From Halocaridina rubra (lineage: Eukaryota > Arthropoda > Malacostraca > Decapoda > Atyidae): a stretch of DNA of 64,000 nucleotides. The first letter of the stretch is position 1, and each line of letters begins with the position of its first letter. The position numbers were made by a program, and so were the translations under genes. Location of the stretch: the NCBI GenBank assembly GCA_037179515.1, contig JAXCGZ010000102.1, positions 62,001-126,000 of the forward strand, written 5' to 3'. Shown here piece by piece: positions 33,397 to 47,258 of the stretch. A model generated the notes under the pieces. That model saw only the letters and a program-made list of their open reading frames with translations. It had not been told where the DNA came from and did not search any database.

Positions 33397-36300
33397 TTAC
33401 ATTGGGGTAGGTGAACCGAGAGTCAGTAAAGCAGCGACCTGGTTTATCTGATCCCTCTTGCTACGAATGTAAATCATTGTTTCCCAGAGAGCATTGACTA
33501 GAACTTCGTCTTTTGTTTCATCCAACTGAACGTCAAGGGAAAGTTGTGGCGAGAGTCGGAGGTAAGGAATGCCCCAGGAACCGCACCATGCCCGTGCTCT
33601 GTCAACTGTGCGGTTGTCAGCCATCGTTGCCTAGAAACAAATGGGATATATTAGTTTGGTTTAGTTTAGTTTCCTAGATACTACACGTGAAGCTCGCTCC
33701 TGAACAAATGGCACACTAAATATTCAAGTATTGGTAAAACATATTTTCTTTGATACAAAAATACATGCATAAGGTTGGTGTCACACTAGGTAGCATCGCT
33801 TCATGCTGAAGCAGCGTTGCAGTGCCTCAGTGTCAGATGTGAGGCCGTATTGGTACAGCTTGCAGTGCCAATATATAGTGCAACACTGGCCAAAGAATGG
33901 CACTACCTGGTATATAATGTAGTTGCAATAGGTAATCTTTAATATTATAGCACTTCCATTTCTATTTTAAAGATAATGGCAGCTTTACAATGGCAAAGTA
34001 ACAAAAATATAATTCATTTTTATACCTGATCAATAAGAAGCTTCGCCATATTAGAAAGGCCAAAGGCCATTTGCACAGTGCCCCACAAACTCTCCGGTTT
34101 AAAACAGTCAATAGCTTCCACCTGGAAAAAAAAATGTAGACAAAGGTTGATTGTAACAATTTACTTCATCAATAACATGGGGATCACTGTAGCTGAGTGG
34201 TCAGCATGCCCAACTCTGGAGCTGATGGACCTGCAATCGAGACCACTGTGGGACGTTAGGAAGGCAACTAGACTTAATTCCCCAGCCATGTTTTGTCTGT
34301 ATCCACCTCACTAATGGGGACTCATGGTGATGCACAAAACGTGAATAAAGAAAAATGATCAATATCCATTAGAAATTAATCACACCAGTAACATATTCAA
34401 ACAAGAACAATATCATTAATAGAATGATTACAAATAGCTTGCATTATTAACTATGAACATTTCACAAATACCTAATTAATATAAAAGTTATACTTCTCAT
34501 TAGCTCCTTGGGGATAATGGGTTACCACAATTCCCCCTAACTACCACCCTGCTTGGGTCATCCACAGCGTCTGTGGGGAAGATACATGTGCCGAGAATCT
34601 ATCCCTCGTGGTGAGGGGGGAAGTTTTCCATCCTCCTATATCCTACATGTCATAAGGGATAAATATTAGCTATAGGGGAGCAAAGAGGTGGCAATCCCAC
34701 TATCCCAGACACCTTTTCCTTATGGTAGTGACTAGGGAAGGTAATATACTGGCCCCAGGTTCAATCCTGGCCCGGGGGCTGGATCTGCTTTCAATGTCTC
34801 AGGTCATTACCGTTTACACTGGGCAATTAAGTGGGGGGTCTTATCTGATTATTCAGCCACAGCCTGGAGATCACATGCTTGGTGAGGAAACTTGTTACCC
34901 AAGGTAGGTATAAAGAAGAGCTCTAGTGCTATCACTGTCCCTTGCCTCTGTCTTTCATTAGAGACCTTTCACCTTAACTGTTGATGAATTTCTCGTCTTA
35001 ATTCGTTGCATTCCTATAACTCACTGGGGTATGGTATTGCATTAAAAAAATAAGAATTCATATACCTTTGACACCGGAGGTTTACCCGTTCCCAAAGAGA
35101 GAACAACCGATGGTTTGATGGCTTCTGCCTCCCTTCCTATGATACTTAGAGTTGTGTTGTATTCCACAATCTCAGTCAGAATATCTAGTGTTGGATTATT
35201 AGAGATTAAGCCCCCATCGATGAAACGTCCATAGGCCCTGTAAAATAATATAAATGTTTATACAATCGTATTCAGATAACCATACTGGTAACTGTTTTAC
35301 AAAACTTGACAGTATATAATAAATTTAGCATATAATTATTTAGGAATAGAGGATATAAACTAATTACTTATCTTGACTTTCCTGCATGTCACAGAAGGCA
35401 AATGAAAAGGATAGAGAAAACTGGCTGGCAAGTCCTATTCTCGTAATTTCTTTCTTCATAAACAATAACTGATGTGGTAAGGAGGGGCTAAGTACAATGT
35501 TGCTTTGGTTATTTTTGTGTCATTTTAACACAGACCTTCAGATTCAGGGGCCAGAATGAGTTAAGCCAGTGATATACACTTACTATGAGAAGATCTCAAG
35601 CGGGACTAGGTGAAACAGGGACACCTGAGGCCAGGCTTTGGAGTTTAGCAATGACACTGATTTGATATCATACAGGAAAAACCGTAGTTTAGAGTTAAAG
35701 TGCTTGACTCGGGAGGTGACGAACCAGCATTTGAGCATGCAGCTGGGCAATCTGCAGGCCATCCAGCCATAATTCCTCAGCTCCAATCTATCTAGATCTA
35801 TCCCAAAAAGGGGAATAGTAGTGACACATAAAAAAAAAAAAAAGACGATCTTATTCAGTATAGTTAGCATGCATAAACATGGCTAAAAAAAAAAAAAAAG
35901 GCATACGGGTATTATGGGAAATATAGTATCTGTATAAATACATACCCATAGCCATACTACATTTTGACAAACAACTGCACTACGGAAGTTTCAAACCTGA
36001 AATAAGACGGTGCCGCACCCGAAGCCCTTGCAGCATGCCACACTAGCTGTTCACACGGCGACTTCGTAGGCACAAAGGCATCAACGCCTTGGGAGCGTAA
36101 AAGCTGTTCTCCACTTTCGTAATTTCGAAAGAGGTGGAGATCAGCTGGAAATCTATCCGCTAAAACTCCAGTCACTATCACTCTTAAAAGAGAAAAATAT
36201 ATAAAATAAAGACTTAAAAAATAAAAAATAAAAAGATTAGTCCATAAGTAAAGTATTAAGAAGTGCAGTATACACAATATAAATATTAAGAAAGTTTATT

Positions 36301-39300
36301 TACGAAAATTTCTTGAGAAAATTAAAGAACCTATGCACAAGTACACTAATCTATATATAAAGAGCACCAAAATACTACCATGTGCTAGGGCTTTGGTAGC
36401 AAAACTTAAACCAGAACATTAAACTGGTGAGTGCTTTGACTCAACACCCCCTTGAATAGGGAATAGCAGCCTTTCTGTATAAACAGGCTGTAGTTATACT
36501 AAAGTAAGCAAATCTTTAAAATTAACTCTAAATGAGGCAATCTTACTTGGGATTGCTGATATCAGACATTACTGTGTCTTCTCCGAGTTCCTTCTTCAAG
36601 ATATCCTCTAATGGCTTCTCGTCGTAAGGTCGTCGTCCAATGAACACCAAATCTTTCATTCGGAAGTAAAGGCCCTGGCAATATCGGGTACTTTTCCCTA
36701 ATAGAGTAATTAGAATCATAAATATTTTAAATAACATTTTAAATAAAATATGGAGGGTTGTCTGCAATATAATATTTGACAACATTAAAACTGTCGCAAC
36801 ACAGAGAACTTTATTCTTATGGAAGCAAAATTAATCCTAACGTATAAATAATATAGTGCAAATTATCTTACTCAAGACAATGTATTAAATAAAAAGTTCA
36901 TCTGACTATGCTATCTATGCCACAATGTGTAAATTTATTCATACCAAAACTAATCTAATAATGTATAAGTTTCTCTAAATATCCTAGTTATGCCAAAATC
37001 TGTAAATTAGTCTTACCCAAATCAATTTAAAAAAGAATAGGTTCAAACTACTATCCTGGTCATGACTGCCACAGAAGCATTTATAGTGTGATGATGTCAC
37101 TCATAAAAAAAAAAATATCCTAGCCCTTAGTAGAAAAAGGAGTCAGTGATGTAAATCCGATCACGTTACATCCATACAGTTTCATCTACCATACTTGACT
37201 GTTAAACTACTCTCCGTCTGGGCAGCTGGCACCGAGTGCGTACAATAACCTGACTTAACAGTACACAGGTGAGAGGGAATTTTGCAACTGTATTCTCTGT
37301 GTCATAACAGGGGACCAAAGCAGCCAAATGGTTAAAATACTCAACTTGAGAGTTGGCAGACCAGTGATCGAACCCACTATGGGGTGTTAAGAAGGGCAAA
37401 CAGCCTTCATTCCCAAGCCAAACTTTGTGTCCATCCCCATAATGGGGACGAACAGAAACATATAAAAGAAGGATTACATTAGGAATCCATATATCATAAG
37501 AACCAACTAAGAGTAACAGGGAGATGAAGGACCTGTAATTAATTCCAATATAATTTAGTTGGTCTGACGACACACAGGGAAAATGGCTGAAGAATTCTTG
37601 TTGCTCTACCACCGGGGAAACTATAACTATAACCAAATAAAATACATATTAAAAGGCAAATGCTATGCTCACCGCAAGCTAGTGCCAAGGCTAATATGCC
37701 CCCAGTGCTCGTGCCCGCAATCCAATCAAAAAGATTAAGAGCGCGTTGACCAGCAGCTTCCTCAATGGCTATGAGGAGCTGTATCAAAATCAGGCCCTTG
37801 ATGCCCCCTCCATCTAAACAAAGGACACGACCACCTCGTCTCGGACTGCCCCTCGGATTCACAATGGTGAAACTGGAAAATTGACAGAAATAAAAATTCA
37901 TTCTATTTTTTCATATGAAACATTTTCAACATGATGCCACTTTGACAGCAGTGACAAAAAAATTGAACAAAATGGAATGCAAGCAAGGCTTCTCTATTCA
38001 CTACTCAGCCTTACTCTTTCCATCAGCTGTTCAGTGGAAAAAAAAATTCTCCTTTTTAGTAAGTGCCCATGCTATGCACGGAATAGGAGTGAAAAATGCT
38101 TTCTCCCAGATTATCACAAATACTCTATGATTTTAAAATAGACACCTGCTTGTAGAAATGAAATTCTATAATGACAAGAGACAGTGTTCTTCTGAAAATG
38201 GGTGTAAAAAATATGCAATGATGTATTACAGTATCACTTCATAGTATAGAAATAACTTTTCCGATAATAAAATCTTGGTGTCCTATAGTGGTCCTATTCA
38301 GAACTGACCTTGTAGTGCATGTTTTAACAATATCAATATTTTCCTTTCAAACTTTTTTTTCACTATGACACCATAACTCTAAAAATCCAGCAGAAGAGAC
38401 CAATTACTCTTTGTAGTGTAAATTATTAACAGCCACACTTCATGATATGCTCCTTAGTCTCATAATCAACATATTCCAAGCAGCCAATCTGAGATATCCT
38501 TGATAGTGTTCCCTAAGGCACAATAATCAATATATTTACCATTAAAAAATTTTGCATAACCTACCCAACAGGGGACTGTGACTGAAGTTCCCGCTGTAAA
38601 TCTGACACTGTTCTGCCTAAAATAGTCGAGTCTAACAAATCGTCAAAAGTAATTCTGCCTCTAGAAAGTAAATTAATTTCCGTAGGCACACCATCAAAGG
38701 AACCAGAAGGAGAACACCCGTCGGTGCAGTTTGCCAATCTAGCCTTACATCGAGGGGCACCAATGGCATGAAGAATATATAACATCAAGTTCTTCTCTCT
38801 CAAACAACCACTGGTGATGATATGACGGACTGTTGCTTGCTGTAAAACAAAACCATTTTTCAGTCCGTACAAATACAGAAATACACTAAACTGTTATAAA
38901 TCTCAAGCTAATTATTGGTTACTAAAAGCACTGTGATACATGACAGTAATTAAAACTGTCCCTCATATTAATGGTTTTAAATAGTGCAGTTTTGAATATA
39001 CACAGTTATGAAATATAGAAAAAAACAAAATTCCATAAAAGTTTTTTCCCAACATATATACCATAACAACTAAAGGACTGGTTTTTTATACATTTTAATT
39101 GTATGTTGTAAAGTTTTAGTACAATACAGAAATCAAGGAATAAATGTAAGTATACGGTAGGCTAAAAATAGATTATATGCTACTTATACACACATTTCTA
39201 TATGGGTTTTAACTACAGGCGATTTTATATTTTCATAGGAAATGGCAGAACCAATTAATATCAGATGACAGACAACCATATATACTTTACTCTACCCTGT

Positions 39301-42300
39301 AATAAGCAAACCTTACTTTTTTGTTGGTAATGCAAGGATTGCCACCAAATACAAGAAGAGCTTGCAAAACAGCTGGAGAGGAAGCCATATGTAAGGCCGT
39401 ATTCCCTTCATTATCACATACATTCACTTCTGCACCTAAGGTTAACAATGTAATAACGCACGTCAGACGATTATGCTCGACCTGTAAAGGATGGTAAGAA
39501 ATTTCAGTTTCCAACAATGTGATGTACAGTGTCAATGTACTGTGTTTTTAAGTATCATCAACCTAAAATGACTACAATCCCCATTTTAAGGGAGGAGGTG
39601 GAGCCAAAGAACACATTATGTGGGCACAATCACAGGTATTCTAACCAATAGGATGCCGTAGTCCCTAGTAATACATACACAAAACTAAAATACACCATAA
39701 CCAATCCATAAAGTAAAACACTTCTACCTTGTTTCAGAGGAATAATACAAATCAGGAATCAACACTCAACACAAATATACAAAATATCAACATTTAAGTA
39801 CACATTAAATGGGTAAACTCAACACATATTTTAACTTTGTAGGATACATATTAAAATGCCTTCATTTTGCCATCTTTGTGTGACTACTAATTCCCATTAT
39901 AGAAGTGCATTCTGACAGAAAGGAGCTAGGGCATCAAGATTGGATGCCCTTCCTAACACCCTACATCGGGCTCAAACATGTGACTGTCACTTCCCAAGTC
40001 GAGCGTTCTAACCATCTGGCTACTTTGTAGTTTACATATAAGAATGCCATGATGCATAAACATTTTACCATCTTATGGAGAGCTGTCATGCCGTTGAAAT
40101 TTCGAGCGTTGATGATACAGCCATAGTCACTCATTGCGTTAATCATCTCTCGAGATGTGGCCCAGTGAAGAGGAGTTCCACCGTCTTTCATATCCTGCAT
40201 ATTGAAAAATTATGACCATTTTCCATTAATTTAAATAATCAGTTTTCACACAAGCAAGATGTAAAGGTGAAACTTTAAATGCAATGAACGTCATAATTCA
40301 AGTTAATAAACCTCATGAGCTTGCGATTCAATTAGGGCAAAAATGCCCATCTTGGCTCTCATCATAAGAATAAATGAAAAATAAATCTAAGTACTTAACT
40401 ATATGCTAAGGACACAATTACCCTTGAAGAGGAAATGGCCAAGTCAAACATACACCCATTTACCAGAAGACCCACTCAAAACTGTGCCTCACGGGAACCT
40501 GGAGTGGTTGCATCATCTTCATCACAGGTCCACCGTCCAAAGCTGCAACTCAGAAGAACCATAGCAAAAAGGCCAATCTGCCAAAGCTAATCCCTTCATC
40601 TCATGGGACATACAAACTTGGGAGATGCTTTAGTCACCCAACTGATTACTTCATCTCTCAAAATAAAACAAATAATAACACAATTCGTTCTACACTGAGA
40701 AATGATTCTACAATTGTAATCTCTCAAAAATTCCTTATCAGAGGCATCGAGAGATCCCAAAAAACATATTTTGCAAGAATGCATCGCAGGCAAGCACATA
40801 TGCCACCTACACAATATAAACTCCCTGAGACCTCTATGGGAAAGCCCAAAATCGGCATTGGTCTTCCTACGAGACTTGGGGGTGATAGGGCAAGCTGATT
40901 TCCCTTCCAACTATGTTTGATTCAGTGCTAACACATCCACCTTCCTAATCAAAAATATTTTACCAATCTCCTCCTTTTTACCCTCACTTGTTTTAATAAT
41001 CAATATAGAGACCCACTCACGAGGGATCAAATTAGAGCTTTCCTACCAGAACCACTTTGCATGGCTTGACTCTTTGCAAGCGGGGAATATGAAGAGAGGG
41101 AATTTTCAAATTCCCAATCCCCTCACTCTGCCCACTTCAGTCAACTTATGATACACTGAGGAATACTGAGGCAGTATTCTTGTACCCTGCCCAAGAGATG
41201 GAATGCACTTACCTTAACATTTAGCTGATTGGGGTACATAGCTATGATTTCTTTGACACAGAGAGTGCTGTTAGCGGCCATAGCTGTGTGAATGGGCAGG
41301 GTTGAATCGTGAGTTGCAGCAACGTTGACATCTGCCCCAGCACATAACAAAGCCTTCACGCATTCTGGTTTATCAGCTTCACAGGCAAGGTGAAGAGGCG
41401 TTTTTCCAGCTTCGTTCGGAAAGTTTAATAGACGCGAAGATTTCTGCGTGACCAACTGAAGTAAAAAGAAAAGTTGTGAATAATTTCATCCAGTATCTTC
41501 AAAGTTACTATAAAATTAATATGACAAAAACATAAAACCTGTTTGTTAAGATCAATACCAATTGCAAGGCTATTTCATTATAAATCTCATTTAGGCTTTA
41601 CTGAAATCTATACTTTTCTATTTAAAGATAATGAAGTATATGATGTAATTATTCAGATAAATATTTCCTATTGACCAGATATAAATCATATAGAATTAAG
41701 AGAAAATTAATAAAATATATAACATTCAAAGACCTCTAAAGAAAACATTTGATGAAATAAAAATTTAAGCAGGGATATAAACAAAAGTCTAAGGTACATA
41801 CCTGAATGATAGACGCATCAGTCTGCGCAGCAGTGTGAAATACTGAATTCCCTTTTATATCTGTAACATCAACACTAACGTTTTGCTCTAACAACTGCCT
41901 TATGACGTCTAAATGACCTCGCTTTATTGCTAAATGTAATGGTGTCTCTTTTCTCTCTAAATCTGCAGTATCAGAGTATCTGCAATTGAATCATTAAAGT
42001 CATAGTTATGCAATATCAGTATTAATCTGCATTATCATTTGAGCAGAGGGGGTAAACCAGCTGTGGTTGTCGGGCATCATGGCAAAAGATTCTTACTCAT
42101 TTACCCTGTGGATGACCCAAGCAGGGTGGTGGGTGGGATTGTGGCAACCTTTTATCCCAAAGCAGCTTAGAGGAGTGACTGAGTAAGGTTTGGATTCTAA
42201 TGAATGTGGGCTTTTTACAAGTGAGACTGCTGCCATTGTATATGTATCATTTATACTTGAAGAATATTAGGTCTGACAAGCACAGTTAATATAGAATATC

Positions 42301-42769
42301 ATCTATACTGGATTTACTGTAATAAAAGGTCTGACACTCACTAATTCAACAATATTCCAATATTTTTAGTGCGGGAAAGTCTTAACCTCTTCTCTGACAA
42401 TTTTTTCCCAAAAAACTTTGCAATGCCAGATGAATTATGTGAACAAGACATAGAGAGAAGTCATATTTGATACATCTCACCTATCTGGTGAGGATGAGAT
42501 GCTGTAAGTGGGGTTGGCTGACACATGATTAACATGAAAATACTCGTCTATGCCTTATAGGATCAGAGAAAGCTAGAATGGATGAGAACACTTATTCAAA
42601 GCTTAATTTTATAAGGTAACTTTCTGAAGAGATATTTCAACTTTGCCAAAAACTGTCCCACGGGCAAAAACGAGAGATTTCCTCATTGTCGGAGAATAGG
42701 TTAACGTCATGTACAACAGAATATTATTTTTTGACACCATGTCCCACTCAAGCCAGTAGGGTAGCCACC

Positions 42770-42808
<39 letters not shown>

Positions 42809-45794
42809 GCTTCATCATCCCCTGATCAATCTTATTTTGACGTTATCTGTTTAGTATCATTCTTTCTTGTATTTAGAGAGGACTGCATGCTAGCCTTTCA
42901 CTCCCCTGTCACTTTTAGTGGCCTCTTACATCATGCACAGAATACGAGAGGCATTTTTTCTCCTTCGTCAACAGATACAAGCATGGATTATTTAATCAGT
43001 ATATAAACCTTTATCTCCATTGCAATACAGTGGGTATTCGTCAGCTGGGGTAAACCCAAACCCCCCACTATGGTGACCAACCACAGCAGTTCCTGACAGG
43101 AAACAGCTTAAACTCTCGGTGTTGGACGGGAACCGATCTCTCGACCTCGTGAATGCGAAGCCAGCGCGTTACCACTGTACTAGCCAGCAGGAAGTGACAC
43201 ATCCATGTTCGGGCTCATGACAGGGCATAAAGAGAAGCATCCAGCCTTAATTCCTCAGCTGCAACCTGTCTGAATTCACCCCCATTCGAATAGGAATTAA
43301 AGTGACACATAATAAGACAAACAAACAACAAAGATTTCCAGAGTAACCAGCAACAAAATAACTTTTTCCACTTGACTTACTTGGAAACAGCTGCATTAGA
43401 GAACACCTTGGCATATCCCAGGTACGCGGCTATATGTGCCACCGTCCACGTGGGATGTTCTCTTGCCAAATCGCAAATGCACTGAAGGGCTTGTTGGTTA
43501 ACGACCTCATAGGGCAGGTAATGGGCCAAAGGAGGCAGGATGTCCTTCAGGGCAACGAAACGCAGCTGAGCTTCTCCGTAATCCTGTACTCTGTACAGAC
43601 TGAAGCCATACAAAGATATAATACCAATTAGAGAAAAGTAATTAAATACTGTTTATGCTGTTCTATCCAACATTAATGAGCAATAATTGCAAGTAAAATT
43701 TAAGTACCAAGTTCTTAATAGTTAATATATTTGACTTAATGCAGATAGAAATATAATATCTGTTATAAAAATATGATTAAAAGCTGTTTATGCTGCTTAA
43801 CCCAATATTAATCAGGAATAAATGTTAGGATATTAGAAGACGGAAAGTTCTTGATAGTTATTATGTTTGAAATATCAATAAAATCACAATAAAGTATATT
43901 CTATTTAACAATATATTTGAATGACTTTAAAGGACTTTAAATTACTCCTATCAAAGATAATTATTTTACATTACGTCATTTAATATTACTGTACTTCCAT
44001 TAGAGATAATTACTTTAAAATACAAGGTACTTACTTTAAAATACTTCTATACAAGGTACTTACTTTAAAACACTTCCATCAAAGGTAATTATCTTAAATT
44101 ACTTCTATAAAAGGTAACAACTTTTAATTACTTATTTAATATAATTGATATTTTTAGTTACACTTTATTTCATATAAAAATACTGTACTGTATGATAACT
44201 ACTCCTGATTTTTAATGAATTAGAACTAACCTACTTCCAGTGTATGAAATAATATATACATATACACACACATATGCTACATACTTCCAGTATGTAGATT
44301 CTATATACATTCATACATATCCATATGTACATTTGTTAAAGTTCCTACCTGAAAGCCTTATTGAGCGAATCATCGACTGGTTTGTTCAGGAGTAATTCAT
44401 AATAATTTGTTCTTGTCGGCCCATAGAGAACCAGAGATTCCTCGCGACATATAACCTAGATATGGAATAGCGAAGTATCAGACCATAAAAATAAATTTTA
44501 AGGGCAAATATGAAAATTTCTGAGATATTATAATAAATCAAAGAAATAATGAAAATAAATGTAATGTAAAATTTACATAATCAGAATATTGGTAGCAATT
44601 GCACTTTTCTAATTACACATAATTTTAAAAGAAAACGTGGTCAACGTATGGTATCCTTATAGGCTACACAGTGACAATATTGTACTTGAGTAGATAAGGT
44701 TCATTTCTTCCAAAATTATATCAAACATGGGGACCACAGTAGCAGAGTGGACTCAAAATTTCATGGACCCTCAATCGAGACCACCATTTGGAATTAGGAC
44801 GGGCATCAGGCCTCAATTCCTCAGCAATACTCTGTGTCCACCCCCTTAATGGAGACTTATAGAACGTAAGAACGCACACTTCATCATCATGCTTAAATAA
44901 GTATTGCTGATAAAACACATTAGCAGACTGACTCTGTTTTAAAGCTTCAGTTTCAATGCTAATGTGGCAATATAATTAAAATTAACACACAAAGCATGAA
45001 TAATATAAAACTTGGTAGTTACTATGTGCTCAATGAACAATATACAAAAGCAAAAATATTCCACTCCAAGGTTGGCTTTTCAGCCTGTCAGAGGGATCAC
45101 TCCAAGAATTGATCTTTAGTTTCACGAGTGTGTGCCTGGGGAATTATGGCTGGATGTCTTTCTTAAAGCCAACTTGTGATATATATGCCATGATTAGCAG
45201 GGTAGCCACAACCACAAAAAAAAAAAAAAAATGGAAGGATAGATATATAGAAATCTCTTCCATTTCTCTTTACTTTAAACTTCAGAGTATGTGTTACTAT
45301 TAGTAATAGTGGTAGACACAAACAGATTAGAACTGGGAAATTAAGGCTAATTATCCTTCTGGTGGGATCTATAATGGGTCTGTCACCTCTCAAGTAATCT
45401 AACCCCTATACTACCGAGGTCCCCATTTTGCCCCATCCCCTATACTGTGAACAATTGCTTCCAGGCAAACTTGTATGCAGTGCGTACCCTAAGCCATTGA
45501 TCCGGTTTTATGTCTTTGACAGTGCCTTCTTTTGAAGGACTTTGGTTTAAGCAAGTATGACCATTAGCCTGAGTGAATACCCCTTCTAGCCTCAGACCAT
45601 GGCGGATCTTGAACCTACAAGTTTCTTAAGCTTACTGTTCCCATCATAAGGATATAGTATGCCAGGGAAAAAGTTTCTTTTTATCAATATAATATATAAT
45701 ACCTTTGAAGACAGCATGTACATAAGAAAGGTTGGCATCAGGCCTTCATCATGCCCAACATATTTTTACCTCATGCATCAGTTATTTTGAGGTA

Positions 45795-45829
<35 letters not shown>

Positions 45830-46213
45830 TATGATGGTCAACCTTTTGCTCCATTATCCCTTTTAGCTGGCTCTTACAACACGCTGGGAATATGACTGCA
45901 GTAATTAACAGGGCTTCTTCACACTCTACATATACAACCGTTATCACTTGTTTTCAGGTTAAAAAATAAAAGAGGGTTAGGATAGCCAACCCTTTGCTCC
46001 CTTATCCCTTTTTGCTGGTTCTTACAACATGCAGAGAAAATGTGTGCTGACTTTTTTTGTTCTGCCTATAACCAGGAATACACATGCCTTGAAACACACT
46101 ACTGGACTTACAGTTATTCTCGTGAACTGAGCAATCCCTACTTCTGTGACGGTGTTTCCTGAAGTTCCTTCAGACCCAAGTAGGGTCTTAAACAAATTTC
46201 CCAAGAAAGCCAT
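33397..46213 (-). CDS. PLA2G6: 85/88-kDa calcium-independent phospholipase A2 (iPLA2-beta, group VIA)
   Basis: Complete gene; 14 coding exons in transcript order: 46112-46213, 44349-44455, 43381-43599, 41802-41979, 41213-41455, 40069-40194, 39317-39481, 38565-38839, 37673-37872, 36547-36697, 35997-36182, 35066-35237, 34026-34121, 33397-33630. All have GT-AG ends and matching phases; they total 2454 nt, 817 residues, close to the usual size. The start is [13 protein letters not shown], matching the conserved N-terminal family pattern. The middle (about 150-400) contains ankyrin repeats (TPLHLA, TPLHWA, TALHMA). The patatin domain has the oxyanion loop DGGGIKG (493-498), the nucleophile Ser in GTSTG (about 527) and the catalytic Asp of DGG (about 658). 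It hydrolyses the sn-2 acyl chain of phospholipids without calcium, acting in membrane remodelling. Key residues are intact, so it is predicted active. No membrane segment seen. Confidence 0.96.
34180..34345 (+). repeat. SINE-like family A copy
   Basis: Head GGGGATCACTGTAGCTGAGT, B-box-like CCTGCAATCGAGACC, then GTGGGACGTTAGGAAGG and CTAATGGGGACTCATGGTGA. It lies antisense to PLA2G6 in the intron before exon 13. Confidence 0.75.
34498..34610 (+). repeat. Dispersed repeat family D copy, partial
   Basis: Shares TAGCTCCTTGGGGATAATGG, GTTACCACAATTCCCCCTAA, CACCCTGCTTGGGTCATCC and ACAGCGTCTG with the other family D copies. It is antisense to PLA2G6. Confidence 0.55.
34720..34975 (+). repeat. Dispersed SINE-like repeat, family B, copy 3
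   Basis: GGTTCAATCCTGGCCCGGGG, the TGTCTCAGGTCATTACCG block, TGGGGGGTC, CTGATTATTCAGCC, CCTGGAGATCACATG and an end near TCTGTCTTTCATTAGAG match the other two copies. It ends about 90 nt before exon 12. Confidence 0.7.
35683..35840 (+). repeat. SINE-like family A copy with A-rich tail
   Basis: Head CCGTAGTTTAGAGTTAAAGT, TTGACTCGGGAGGTGACGAA, CAGCTCCAATCTATC, and the end ATAGTAGTGACACATAAAA running into A14. This is the clearest 3' A tail of the family. Confidence 0.7.
37308..37475 (+). repeat. SINE-like family A copy
   Basis: Head GGGGACCAAAGCAGCCAAAT, B box CAGTGATCGAACCC, body GGGTGTTAAGAAGGGC and CATCCCCATAATGGGGAC. It lies in the PLA2G6 intron next to the exon that encodes the active-site serine. 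Confidence 0.75.
39885..40033 (-). repeat. SINE-like family A copy, minus strand
   Basis: Minus-strand order: CAAAGTAGCCAGATGGTTAG, ACGCTCGACTTGGGAAGTGA, GGGTGTTAGGAAGGGCATCC. It ends about 35 nt from exon 6 of PLA2G6 (low end 40069), so it sits just after that donor. Confidence 0.7.
42055..42215 (-). repeat. Dispersed repeat family D copy, inverted
   Basis: CTGTGGATGACCCAAGCAGG, GGTGGGATTGTGGCAACCTT, TTATCCCAAAGCAGCTTAGA and GGAGTGACTGAGTAAGG. It is a shorter copy in the same orientation as the one at 28665. Confidence 0.55.
42405..42700. repeat. Dispersed repeat family F, copy 1
   Basis: Shared with 52685-52925 and 54275-54475: GAGATGCTGTAAGTGGGGTT, ACATGATTAACA..AAAATACTCGTCT, AGAATGGATGAGAACACTTA, TTCAAAGC.TAATTTTATA and a CATTCTTGCC/ACTTTGCCAAAAA block. 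No frame or ends recognised. Confidence 0.65.
43010..43195 (-). repeat. tRNA-derived SINE-like fragment
   Basis: On the minus strand it reads TGGCTAGTACAGTGGTAACG, CGCTGGCTTCGCATTCACGA, GGTCGAGAGATCGGTTCCCG, which resembles a tRNA A box, anticodon arm and B box region. No acceptor stem pairs convincingly, so it is a tRNA-derived repeat and not a tRNA gene. A single copy in this window. Confidence 0.5.
43195..43325 (+). repeat. SINE-like family A copy, 5' truncated
   Basis: Contains GCATCCAGCCTTAATTCCTC, AGCTGCAACCTGTCTG, CACCCCCATTCGAATAGG and AAAGTGACACATAATAAGAC. The tRNA-like head is lost. It ends about 55 nt from exon 3 of PLA2G6. Confidence 0.6.
44728..44875 (+). repeat. SINE-like family A copy
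   Basis: Head GGGGACCACAGTAGCAGAGT, B-box-like CCCTCAATCGAGACC, body GGACGGGCATC and GTGTCCACCCCCTTAATGG. It is antisense within a PLA2G6 intron. Confidence 0.75.
45285..45640 (-). repeat. SINE-like family A copy (45285-45428) followed by a family C copy (45490-45640), minus strand
   Basis: The first reads in minus order GGGGACCTCGGTAGTATAGG, TACTTGAGAGGTGACAGACC and TTCCCAGTTCTAATC. The second reads CATGGTCTGAGGCTAGAAGG and ATTCACTCAGGCTAATGGTC. An A33 run lies nearby at 45797-45829. Confidence 0.6.
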
Positions 46214-46561
46214 AGCTGAACCTACAAGAATTTACAACAGTTATGTCATTACACTAATAATGCGCAAGTTTTTGTTTTTAATAAATTTGACATATCCTGC
46301 TGAACCTAGAAGAGCTGTCACAATGTAACAATAAAATTAATATAGCAGGGCTATCAGATACTTTGTATACTCTTGCCTCTTCTGACAATGCTTTCCCTGA
46401 TCAGAATTAATACAACATGTCATATGTGAAAATGGTGTAACATTGGAATTTTAACGAATATTATAATACTACATATATAAAGTACAGATTTTTTTAATGC
46501 AAACCTCCATAACTCGTTAAAAAATGCATCCTATTAGGGTAAATAAGGCTTCATATTTTAG

Positions 46562-46594
46562 TTAGGTTAGGTTAGTTAATACTGCTTGGTTAAG

Positions 46595-46662
<68 letters not shown>
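46562..46662. repeat. TTAGG-like triplet followed by (TA)n
   Basis: GTTAGGTTAGGTTAGTTAAT at 46561-46580 holds short tandem TTAGG units, followed at 46599-46662 by a TA array of about 64 bp. Confidence 0.8.
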
Positions 46663-46665
<3 letters not shown>

Positions 46666-47226
46666 GGGTGCATAAAACGAATATCTACCTTATATGAGAC
46701 GTTCTTTCATAGACATTCAATCCACAATACACTGTCAGGGAGAGTCATTCTGTGGGATATTGCTTATATATCATAAAAAAAAAATATAGTAAAATGGTGT
46801 GCCCTAGGTTCGAATCTCGGTTTTTGTGTATCTGATCCTGATAATATGGAATTTAGGTACAAGTTAAATAGGTCTGCATTCTGGTATACAATATATCTGT
46901 GCAAATCCGTTTACCTTTTACATTCTACTAGTCTAAATATCACTTAATATAGCAAATAATAATTACCATAAAAAGCAGGAAACGTTAATGGCAGAAGGAC
47001 TGATTAGCGAATTATTTCCTCGTCAAGACTCGTACGATACGTACATTCGTATTCAATCGTTCCATTAAATTTACGTGTATTTAAGCTTGTCACATTAATT
47101 AGTTTTGTCTATATGAAATATAATTATAATAATATAATTTACATAATCGGCGTAAGTCAATTAACCCTCGCAAGGTACGTATATGAACACAAATAAACGA
47201 ATGTTGACAGAAAATGGATCCATATT

Positions 47227-47258
47227 GTTCTTCTTCTTCTTCTTCTTCTTCTTCTTCT
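47227..47258. repeat. (TTC)n microsatellite
   Basis: About ten TTC triplets followed by a near-palindrome CGACTCAGTTGAGTCA. Confidence 0.9.

Noticed and set aside
25956..46213. The zinc-finger protein and PLA2G6 both being predicted at 817 residues.
   Set aside because: Counted separately from independent coordinates; there is no sequence relation, so it is coincidence.
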